DNA of 64,000 nt from Gelatoporia subvermispora B (Eukaryota > Basidiomycota > Agaricomycetes > Polyporales > Gelatoporiaceae), in NCBI GenBank assembly GCA_000320605.2, contig KB445801.1, forward strand, positions 264,100-328,099, written 5' to 3'. A program made the position numbers and the translations under genes. The notes under the pieces are model-generated. The model saw only the letters and a list, made by a program, of their open reading frames with translations. It made no database searches and was not told where the DNA came from. Below, in pieces: positions 22,380 to 32,788 of this stretch (the stretch's first letter is position 1; each line of letters starts with the position of its first letter).

Positions 22380-24999
22380 GATATCGGTAGCGAGATTGTG
22401 GCAGTTGATGTACCAGTCTGGACTGACGCTGATTTTCATGCGTGCCAATCAAATGATTCTTGAGTTTTTGACGCCTGAGATAATGTGATATTCCGAAGCT
22501 GAAATCTAGTGGTTGAACTTCAGGATGTTCCCACGACTTGTCTGACGATGCCTGCCTTCGAAGCTCTCTCAACTCCACTCTGAAGCAAAGCTTTGCACGG
22601 CCGTTCAGCCGCCCTGTAACCTGTACCTCTGATCCCGTTATCTCGAAAGCGTACGTGACGTAGATGCGGAAGCGACTGGTTACAATTCACAATGACGTCT
22701 AATATCTCCACATCTCTGAACATAAACATGCGCATTGGGCGGCTATCCAGGTGGAAGTTTCATCGCTCAAAGCTTGAATACTTGCGCAAGGTGTGTTTTC
22801 CCATGAAGTTTGGACGCTTCACAGGATGAGACGCCATGAATAAACACTGAATAGCGCAGAATCTGCCTTCAAGACTCAAGCTCGGCTGGAGCAAGTGGAC
22901 AACAGACAGATCTATCATCGCGTACTCGTTTGGCGCATCACAAACGCTTGCCTGCGAGTATGTTTGATCAATACCTTTGATCCCCGATTCACTCGTGGAC
23001 CATAGGGGCCTTGATTTGCAGAGGACGATGAGGATGAGCAGATATGAGATCGTCCCCGCTTGTACAAGCCGTGGGACATTTGAGAACACTGGCAATATCT
23101 TAACTCCATGTGGCTCTCGGGGCCAGTGAAGGAAAAGTCAGTTTATCCACGTAGCATCTGTGGAGACGGTTCACGGAAGCGCGGAGATTGCGATTGAGCA
23201 TCGAAGCCGGCATACTTGGACACAGTGGCAAACTTCCATAACTATACCGGTATGTTTGCAAACGAGTTCTCATTACAAGCCATAATAGACTTGTGACAAT
23301 TCCGCAGGCATCAAGGAGACTTGACTGGCTTAGAGGTTGTACCCGCACGACTACTCGCAAAATGAGACTAACATCCGTAGGCCTGTACACCTCTCCTCTA
23401 TTCCATTGTACCGAAAGTGACATTTACCATTTGTTAGTGATCGCATGTCGCCATGCCGTGACGAGGACAAATGGTCTGGGATATGGAGCACAATTCTCCG
23501 GATCCCAGGTCTGCGCGACCAGGGTGCAGGCGGGTACTATGTAAATACGGCAAAGAGCGATTCGCGTTGTACCATTCCCGACAGTCAATACTGTGAGAGA
23601 TCTCTTGTTGATCCTGAGTTGGCTATTCTTAAGACTTCCGTTGCTACCAAGAGCGCGGCCAACGCCGGAAGTGCTCGCTTCTGCAATCCAAGCTTTACAA
23701 GGCGAACGCGCAAAAGTGGTCTGCATGAATCAGACAAGTCGTGCGAGACTGATACCTGACGCGCGAACAGTAATACAAAGGCGATATACGCGACACATTG
23801 CCGGAAGTCTTCGGGATAGACAAGGTCGCAGCCCGCCCATATGCTCTGCAGCCATATCAATTTATCAAAGAACACGCGCACGGTGCTCTAGTGCATTTCA
23901 TCAAGTGTTTGATGGTGGGTAAGGTCCACTCAAATGATCTCGGTTTACTCCTGGCATGCTTCAGCAAGTGGAGAAGCGATAGGCGTTCGTCACTTGCGAT
24001 TGTAGCAATGGGCTTTGAAAATCGTTCATACAGACGAAAGCTACCGCGATTTGTTGTGGTCAAAATTAGTCTTGTTGACGTAGACCATGTTCCTTCGCCC
24101 GTACTGCGACCTGCGGACCATATGCAACTCGTCTGCAGAAAGTTCTCGTATGCCTCGTACTCTGTCTGCTACCGAGAAGTTTCGATTCCCTTCTGCCTCT
24201 TGGGATCAAGCAGGGTGCCGTCAATAATTATGGTGATATAGTATGTGAAGAAGTTGCACATTTCATTTCGCCGTCTGGAATCAATTTCAGCCCACTCAGT
24301 ATCCGGATCCTGTTCCATTCTAGAAAACGCTGTCCGGAATAGAAGCCAGGCGCAGCTGATATCGCGGAGTAAGCGCGGTTCTTTTCCCTCCGCGCATCAC
24401 ATCGAGCTAGATATTCTTTGGCCTCTACGTCTCCCGAGAATAGCATCGCCCTGCTCCATCATCAGATGACCATATTCCGCAGCTTGGTGATTCTATAGCG
24501 AGCCGAGGAGAAGAGGACTCTGGGAATAGTCAATGCAACGTAGATGTTACTGAAATGCGAATGCAGGCCGTGAGGCTGTGGTCATATGTTTGCATCTGAC
24601 AAGAAAAGTTGATGCGTCATGTATCAAGCAATTACGTGCCCCGAAATAGAGTTACACATCTCACGCGTTCATCACTGCTATCCCCAGAAAATTGCAGCTT
24701 TGCGTTGGAATGACCTGCGTGCTGGCATGAAAGGATCGGCGCTCTTCATCCGAGGATATTGGTGCAACTTTGTTGCTACTCATGCACATGTTCGCCGTCA
24801 TAGAATGTTCGGCGACGTCAGTATTCATGTAAGGAGTGCTGCATCTGTCTACCTATAACTTCGGGTGTTATTCGACTGCCCTGGTAGCCTTTACCAATCT
24901 TCCTCTGTCCCCATCTATAACAACTACAGTTTAAAAACACATCTAGCGTCGCTATCACGAGGCAACTCCCCTGCACGTCGTAATTACCCAGTCTCCAGA
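22380..24999. other. Long gap between two 7TM genes, possible decayed membrane-protein gene
   Basis: 2.6 kb without a gene I can model. The minus strand between about 22760 and 23880 has overlapping ORFs with hydrophobic stretches (FRQCVAYIAFVLLFA near 23800, ISYLLILIVLC near 23040), which could be exons of a degraded membrane-protein gene. I could not join them in phase or match them to the 7TM family here. Confidence 0.3.
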
Positions 25000-26238
25000 A
25001 TGAACAGCTCCTGGGCTACGCAAGATCCCCCCGGTCTACTTTGGTTCGAACAGACGGATAATGCAGCAGTATACATTGGTGGTATCGCATATGGTAAGTT
25101 GAAAGGCGTCATATTGACTTTGTAATCAGCGATGTTTTGTTCTGCGTGTGTAGGCATCCATATTGCTGTCTTCTTCATGTGCACACACTACATGATCCAA
25201 GAAGGGAGGCGGTCCAACCTCAAATGGTTCGCCTTCATATCTGTGCTGTTCGCTTCCGGAACGATCAATATCTGCATGAACATGCACTATGCGGAGCTCG
25301 CATGGATCGATGAACGAGACTATCCTGGAGGACCTCTTGCATTCCTATTGCAACAGGAGTCACTGACGACTGCTACTGTCGGTAACTCTGCATCCATTAT
25401 CGCTACTTTTCTTGCCCAAGGATTACTTGTGAGCTTCAGCAATACTTCGCGCTTATCGCACATTGCACCATTCAATGCACTGAATCCTCTTCTATAGATC
25501 ATACGCGTACATATCGTGTGGAGGAAATGGTACATCCTTGTCATTCCAGTCTGTATGTGGTTGGCATCTGCGGGTAAGCTCGCGACTGCTGAACGACATA
25601 TAATTGGCTCATCGGTGCACACTGCATATCGACCGTGCAGCTATGTCTGCTCTCTTCACTACTCAAGCTGCGCTGCCCAACTCCAGCATATGGGCTAACG
25701 GCACTCGCAACTTCGCTGTGCCCTTCTGGTCGCTATCAATGTCTTTGAACATCTTGCTCACTATACTCCTCGCGATCAAGTTACTGTACATGCGTCGGAT
25801 TATCGTTGCGACAATAGGTCCGCAACACGGCAAGATGTACACAGACATCACGGCGATGATCATCGAATGCGCGCTTCCTTATGCCCTTGTATCGCTCGTT
25901 TTCATTGTGCTGTATGGGATCGGGAACACAGCGGAGACTTTGTTCCTCCCTTTACTTGCTCAAGTGGAGGTACGACGTTTCGAAGACCATGATTTAACCC
26001 GCACACACTGTTAATTGATATTCTGCAGTGTATCACGCCAATGCTAGTCCTCCTGCGCGTTGCTCGGGGGCGCGCCTGGTCGCACGACACGATATCCCAA
26101 GCGAACCTCTCCAGTGTACGGTTCAATAATATGGATGTATCTGAAACAATCGGAGAGATTCAAACTGTAGGGGTTTCAGATCATTTTCCTAAGACTGCTT
26201 CGAACCCGACTCTACGTAACATCGACAGTAATGTGTAG
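25000..26238 (+). CDS. Seven-transmembrane protein, basidiomycete family, copy 4
   Basis: Model: join 25000..25093, 25154..25428, 25498..25573, 25641..25969 and 26029..26238 (327 aa). The first 19 residues, starting MNSSWATQDPPGLLWFEQT, are identical to those of copy 1, and the exon lengths match up to the last exon. Motifs: VYIGGIAYGIHIAVFF, INICMNMHYAELAWIDERDYPGG, ATVGNSASIIATFLAQG, SMSLNILLTILLA, ALPYALVSLVFIVLYG and LLRVARGRAW. It and copy 1 sit at opposite ends of the island in opposite orientation. Helix 3 ends IIRVHIVW rather than IYRVYAVW. A receptor-like role is possible but unproven. Confidence 0.83.
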
Positions 26239-26967
26239 CCGTTGACTTTCCCTACTTGATATATACCAACTGTCGGAGTCTGTGGAGAGCGAAGGGACGC
26301 TGCATGCCTTCGAGCCACAGTTGAGCACGCCAACAAACTTGCGCACACCAATCGGTAGCATCCTTTCTCACTATCCTCCTCTATCCGCTTGATATCTTTA
26401 TGGGCCGGTCGCTGAATGCGATTGGTGCCTTCAGGTGACTGTCGGCCGATCGGTTCTTCAACAGACGCTATAATAGAGAGGGAGATCTAGGTACGGGCTG
26501 CGTGAGGAACTCTGTATGGTGGTAAGCACCCAGCCGATGAAGCCGTAGGCTCAAATGATACAAGGCGCTTAAGGCAAGACTGACTCGGAAGTCGGTGTAG
26601 GAGTCGCCTCAGCCTCAGCCTCAGCCTCAGCCTCAGCCTCAGCCGTCGTACGATGTGCGAAGCCTCTGGACGAACCTGACACCTGGTCCAGGTCGAGAAG
26701 TCGCAAACACCTGCAGAGGCAGCCCTGGCTTGTTGTCCTGTTCAGTGGCCACATTGCACATAGGAAACAGTGGATTTTAACGGAAGCACATCTGTAGGAC
26801 AACAATGTCAAATCCGCGTCTACATTATCCAAACAAAGGTTACAATATAATACACGTCAGGAAGAAGGTACTTTCAGCAGGGGAAATACGTCCGAGAAAT
26901 CCAGTGATTCATGCCTAGTTGTCAAACTTGTATACTCGCTGGTATCAAACTCATCAGCCATGTTGTC
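26239..26967. other. Intergenic between converging genes
   Basis: 3' flanks of copy 4 (plus) and the acyl-CoA synthetase (minus). Apart from the hexanucleotide repeat nothing is recognised. The last six bases of an alternative synthetase model would lie at 26909-26914. Confidence 0.4.
26607..26644. repeat. (CCTCAG)n microsatellite
   Basis: Six uninterrupted copies of CCTCAG. A minus-strand ORF across it reads poly-(Ala-Glu), but it has no other protein-like feature. Confidence 0.9.
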
Positions 26968-29260
26968 TCACATCATCGCAGGAGCTTCACCACATACCTT
27001 GATGTCATCCTTGTAGCGCTCCGCGACCTTACGGCGCTGGACCTTCTGTGCAGCAGTGAGAATCCCGTTCTCGGGTGTCCACTCGTCCGCAGTGAGAACG
27101 ACAGCCTGGAGAATCTCCATGGGCTTGAACGCGGCCTTCTTTCCTTCAGCGTTGCAAGACTTGAGCACGAGGTCCTGGACGCGCTCATCCTGGACGAGCT
27201 CGGCGAGCGGAGCGTCGGCATTGACGCCGATGCTGCTCGCCTGCAGCTGATGCCGAAGATTCGGCTCATGAGGGATGATGATCGCCATGGGCTGCTTCGC
27301 GTTGGGGTCGCCGTGCACGCAGATGTTCGCGACCAGGTTCGAAGACTTGTACACAGACTCGAGACGCTCAAGGGCGATGTACTGCCACGGTGTCAGCTAA
27401 ACGTGATATACGTTGAGTCATAGCTCACCTCTCCACCCGACAATTTGACCAAGTTCTTGATGCTACAGGCGACGCCCATGAATTAATCACGTTCTGTGGC
27501 ACTGGTGACAGCACTTACCGGTCAATGATGGTCAGCGTGCCGTCTGCGTTCCATTGGCCGACATCACCAGTCCTCAACCAACCGTCCTTCGTGAAGATAG
27601 ACTCGTCGTTGTTGAGATCGTCCCGCTTGTAGTAGCCCTTGGTGACTGACGGGCCACGAATGCAGACCTCACCCTGCGGCGGGTTGTTCGTTGAGAAGTA
27701 GTTGGCCTCAGCCACGTCAAGCAACTTGATTTCGATGGATGGTACAGGGAGACCGACGATATCGTACCGGAGGTATTCGGGTGGAGTGATAGCGCACATC
27801 GCACACGACTCCGTCATACCGTATGCTGATATCACGTGAACACGTGGACAAGTGAACAGAATAGGAGACGTACCTTGCACAACAGTCACAAGGGCAGTGC
27901 AGAGGAACTCCTGAGTCTCACGACTCAACGCGGCACCGCCAGAGAGTGCGAGACGGAGACGTCCACCCGTGGCGGACTTCACCTGGCCGAAGACCGCGGA
28001 GTCCACGATGCCGCAGAGACCAGGGACGTTCGCTTTCTTGATAGCAAGCGCGCCATTGAACACCGACATCTTGAGCTTGCCGCCCGAGTTGACCTTGCCA
28101 ATTATGCCCTTGCGAATCATTTCCCAGACAGCGGGGACACCGACCATGATCGACGGGCGGAACGCGCGGATATCACCCAAGCACTTGCGCACGGACTGGT
28201 CCGTGAGCGTCTTGACGCGTCCGTATCCGAGCTTCATACCAACAAAGAACAACGCCAACTCGACGATGTACTCGAGGATGTGCGAGAGGGGGAGGTACGC
28301 GAGGAAGCTGTCGTCGGGCTTGAGGTGGTGCCCGAGGATCGTGTATATTGCTCCGAGGGATGCGATGAGGTTTGAGTGCGTGATGACGACACCCTTCGGG
28401 GCGCCTGTCGACCCACTTGTGTACATGATACACGCGACGTCCGACGGGGAGGGCAGACGGCTCTTGAGGGTTGCCGCGTCCGTGCCGCGTCCGAGCGTGC
28501 GCAGCTCGTCGATGGTCATGACCTGAATGCTCTCTCGCGCGCTACGAATTTTCTCGAGGATCTGGGGCTTCGCTTCGCCGTCGTAGATGACGACCCGCAG
28601 CGACGGCACGTTCCCAGCCACATTCGCGACGACCGGAAGCAATTCCGCGTTCGTGAACATGCCCACGCATTCGGGTTCGTTCAGCGAGTGCTGTAGGCCG
28701 GATTCGCCCAGGGTATCGTATGCAGTCGCAATAGGGGTGCTGATGGAACTGCATGCATGCGAGATGAGCTGCCAGTTGGGGCTGGGGCGAGTTCAGCAAT
28801 CCGACTCCTATGATCACGCACATGAGGGAACTCACCTAGTGGCAGCGTAGCAGTTGATGATATCCTCCTTCTTGATATCCAGCTTCAACAGACCTCCGGC
28901 AACCTCCTCAACGGCCTCCTTCACTTGAATGAAGTTCATGTATTTGTAGTCGCTTAGCTGGAAGTACTTCCATATCTTCTTCTCCGTGACTTCCTTGCCT
29001 CCCACGTTCTTCTTGATCTCCTTCTCCTCCTCGTGAACATCGACGATGTCTCGCCATCCCATCGAGTCCTTGGTTCCATGTGTGCGTGCTGCGTAGACAA
29101 GGACGTCATACACCGTGTCAATTCCTTCCCATGGCTGTGTCACGAGCTTGTCCTTCGACATTGCAAGCCTCCGCGTGCGTGTCTCGCCATCCTTCTTTTC
29201 TGGACCAACCTCAGCCGACCCCGGGTATCCAAAACGACCAGCTTTCGAGGGAGAGACCAT
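26968..29260 (-). CDS. FAA: Long-chain acyl-CoA synthetase (AMP-forming)
   Basis: Model: complement of 26968..27381, 27429..27462, 27519..27825, 27874..28781 and 28836..29260 (695 aa). It activates fatty acids to acyl-CoA with ATP. ANL-family motifs appear in order: YTSGSTGAPKGVVITH (P-loop), AYGMTES, DGWLRTGDVG, and LVKLSGGEYIALE with the catalytic lysine region nearby. The N-terminus (KDKLVTQPWEGIDTVYDVL) and the PNWQLISHACSSIS segment are those of fungal Faa1/Faa4-type enzymes. A 34-base exon encodes IKNLVKLSGGE. The C-terminus is ambiguous: reading through gives ...DDIKVCGEAPAMM, but a good GTATGT donor after DDIK could splice to a six-base last exon (26909-26914). The enzyme probably acts at the ER, peroxisome or lipid droplet. 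Confidence 0.93.
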
Positions 29261-31074
29261 GAGAGGCGAATCAAGGGGGGGTACGCGTTTGTGCTGCGCT
29301 AAGGCAACCCTAATAGGTACTTGTAGTTACGTATGACGCCAGTGGTCTCAGCTCCGCTTACACCTAAGCGCCTCAGGTTCAATCGCCGACACAACTTAAC
29401 CCTTATGATTGGCTGGAGCTCCGATCACCATACAGGGGTGGTAGCAAGTGTTCACGAATTCGTACCCTCCGACATCAGTCTGGGGAAGATGGGGGCTTTT
29501 GCGATAAGTTATGGGGTGATGTCTCGCCATAATTTCAGGGCCTACATGTTTCCAGAATATTGAGCAACGTCTGCAATATGTGTCTTAGTGGCAATGCTGC
29601 AGTTGCATGACATCAGCGGGTGATTACTACCGCTTCAAACCCGCGCGTCAATATTCTCTGGTGAGTCCGCCTACAACAAAGTTTCGAATTACTTGGGCCG
29701 TCCAGTGACTATGGCAGTATCAAGAACGCGGTCAAATTGAGACCCCTCGCGAATAGTGCTGCTTACTTTCCCCCAATGCACTTGTGCGATCGCCTTACTA
29801 TTCGCCTGCGAACCGGAGGTCGCCCCGAATGGCTAGCCCTCGCGGCGCAGCGACAACACAAACGCGTGGTGGGTCTGAAACAACTGTACAGGAGCTGAAT
29901 GCCCATCCGGCTTCTAACTTTTATGTTTCCCTGGATATTCAGCCGACGCTGAACACGTTTCGATGACCAGAGCGATCACTATGATGAGAGTCGCGTCGTG
30001 TGCGCCGCCGACGCGTTCATCACATGACCCAGCGTGCAACCTGGCGGGTCCTCAGAGATAGAATAGAGTCTTGTCTACTTGCGCTAGTGCTTGGAGTGAA
30101 AATATCATACGAAGGATTCCATACGCCCCATCTTACCCCACAGTATCTGCGCTGCTTTGCTCTCGGTGAAACCATGTTGTCCACAGGCTTGTGCACATCA
30201 ATTCGATGGCCGAAAATTCCCCGCTGGGAATCTACTGCCACCCTGAACTGCCAGCAATGCCGGTTTGCTCGCCATCTGTGGCTTAAAAATGGCGTTCGAG
30301 CTACTGCTTATCGAATTTTGGAACTCCGGGCATTCCATACAACTCGAGTTGAGGAGGACTTAGGCTATCGATGCAAACCAAGATCGCTTCGTTCTCGCGC
30401 GAGCAGTCTTCGCAAATTTCACAGAAAGGGTGTCGTGCGTATGCTCCACTGAGGGATCGACCTGCACATAATCGAATTGTGGCTCACATAGCTCTTCGGT
30501 TTGTCTATTCACGCTCTCAGTCCTACTCTGACCTCAATCGCTCAACCTGAGACATGGAGGTCAAAATTCGTGGAAGGCGTCTACATCATGAGCGGGAGAA
30601 TGCCGAAACAGCGCCCGTTGGATGGGCCTGGAACAACGAATGTGACCGAAAGTCGATCCCCAATGGGACGTTTCCAGTGACCATGAGTTGGGTCATGACT
30701 TACCGGTTGGCAATGGGGCCTCGGCGTGTTCGAGCCAAATTGCCAAGTCTTTCCGATATCTTCTACGAGCGTACTTGCCGCTTTTACTTTTTTGATCTTG
30801 CATGAGAGCAGCATCACAATCCGATCATGTAATTTGTCCCGTCTCTCCTGAGTCTGTCGCTATTGAACGCACATGATCAGCAGACGCACAGGATGGCCTA
30901 GTGCAAAGTATTGCACCGATAGTGTCATTGGTAGTGTTCGGATTTGTAGAGCCTCTCGAAAATGAATGTCGACCGGCTACAGGAGGCATGATCGCAGTCG
31001 TCGGGATCCAACACATCGATGTTCTATGTTGGATGCCCGCGGGACGAAGCTACCTGATGAGAGTGCCCATCAGT
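29261..31074. other. Intergenic, nothing recognised
   Basis: The stretch upstream of the synthetase start holds its promoter. The 150-codon ORF at 30000-30452 and others have no motif and no splice partners. Confidence 0.4.
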
Positions 31075-32152
31075 ATCCTAATCACGTATTCCGTTGCATT
31101 TTCGCCCTCGGGTGGCCAACTAGCCTCGCTCCACCGAACAGGGTCAAAAGAATATGTGACGAGGATTTGGGATCTCCACACGACTAGAGGCATCAGCTAA
31201 GAGTGGGCATATATCGTCTCTCCTCTGCGCTGGCTTCTTCGGTGATGGCACCTTGGTTGTATCCGGACATAGCAATGGTACCATTTCCGTCTGGCAAACG
31301 CTGAGCGGGAAGCTCCTGGAGAAATGGTCATCAAAATCGTTCTCGCAAGCCAACAGTGACTGTGCGATCCTTACAGTACTGTCCGGTTTGAGCGACGATA
31401 GTTGTGTAATTGCATTACGTACTGTGGCAGCCAACTGGCAGGCACTTCGCACAAGAAGCGGGAATTCGTCATGCTGAATCTAAAAATCTCGCAGGAAGTA
31501 CATTCTTTCCCAACCCTGTCCTCGATTTTCGGCCCAAGCCCTTAACTACCTCATTTGCCACTGACGGATGGAGCTCGCTGTGGTACTCGGACGTGAGATC
31601 ACCAACACTATCATCCTCAAGTGGAATCTTGATGTAAGCGCCATAGTTCCTAGTGTCAAGGGGCACGAGTCGATTGTCATGAAGACTAGTACTTTCGCGA
31701 ACCCGAAGACCTCGTCGTCGAGTTCCACGAAGCCAGCCTATTTCTCCTCATGCGATGGTTTGAAACTCTATGACGAGTCGGAATGCAGATAGCACGAAGC
31801 TTATCCAGGCTCTTCCACTTGACGGCCCCGAGGCGGAAGTCAAGCAAGTATAAGAAGCATCCATCCCTCCAGAAGATCTACGCCGGGGCTTGTCCTTGAT
31901 CCGCAGCGGCTCTGCGTTGCATTGGTGATCATTCAAAGCTCCTTCGTTTTGGTCGACACATTCGACGCAGTGCGACAGCCGTAAGCCCATCATCTGCGCG
32001 TATGGACAGTACCGGCAGTACCTAGTGGTCTGTTCGACCATCGGCCATATCAATATCCTCGACATTTCAGAGCATCGTCATTCTAGCAAGGACTTGGCGA
32101 ATTTTCTGCGAACTCAAACTCAGGCGTGGTATGTAGACGAGACCGTCCCTCG
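31075..32152 (+). pseudogene. Decayed WD40-repeat gene
   Basis: Fragments of WD40 repeats appear in changing frames along the plus strand. They are YSVAFSPSGGQLASLH with RIWDLH (31085-31190), VVSGHSNGTISVWQTLSGK (31256-31312), NTIILKWNLD (about 31600-31632) and YLVVCSTIGHINILD (about 32015-32065), ending at a stop near 32150. Stops and frame changes between them do not coincide with clear introns. The GTISVWQ and IWDLH strands are typical of the repeat blades of NACHT-WD40 or similar fungal proteins. No NTPase or N-terminal domain survives upstream. The limits are approximate. Confidence 0.5.
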
Positions 32153-32788
32153 GTGAGTATGGATTATCCTATCCTATCCTGCAGGCTGCGAGGCTGACGC
32201 GTTGCTTGCAGTATCACGTTCTCCTGATTGATTCGGTCTCTAGCATGGGTGATGCCTCCTCAACCTCGTAGCATTCCGATAGCACCTAGTCCTCAACCAC
32301 CTTAGAGGGCGCTAGATACCGTATATTCAGTCAGTCAGTTGGTCAGCAGTCCCGTATCCGAGTGAGCTTGTCTATAGGCGGGTCACGATGGGCATGATCG
32401 GTGAATGATTTATATCGATTTCACCTACGACTCAGAGATCTTGAAGCGAAATGCGTGGAACCTGTGCGCATTAACGATCAAAGCCTGCAGCTACGCTTCG
32501 TAACATTTTCGAACGTCCCATCGTTCCAGATCAGAAGGTTCTCTACCGTCATTTCGATGACTCGGCCATCTCGGAAGGTCAAAGTCAACGGTGGCAGTCT
32601 ATTACAAATGCAGCACGACAGAGTATATAGCGACGGAATACACCAAACAGAGAACGAACTCGAGACAACGAGCAATGCAGATACGCAATACACGAGAACA
32701 ACAGGACAGAGGTCGATGCAGCATGACTGTCCACCGACCACACATTACTTAGCAAGCACCTCCCAACATACCCTCGCCAGCCCAGGGT
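32153..32788. other. Intergenic, 3' flank of the velvet gene
   Basis: The ORF at 32401-32811 overlaps the end of the velvet gene in antisense and shows no motif. Confidence 0.4.

Noticed and set aside
26569..26832. Minus-strand ORF with poly-(Ala-Glu)
   Set aside because: It is produced by the CCTCAG microsatellite; the rest of the ORF is not protein-like.
27836..28526. Antisense ORFs of 179-185 codons across the acyl-CoA synthetase
   Set aside because: They are opposite a strongly conserved enzyme and have no motif of their own.
30000..30452. 150-codon ORF upstream of the WD40 relic
   Set aside because: No motif, no hydrophobic or low-complexity pattern, and no splice partners; length is within chance for this composition.
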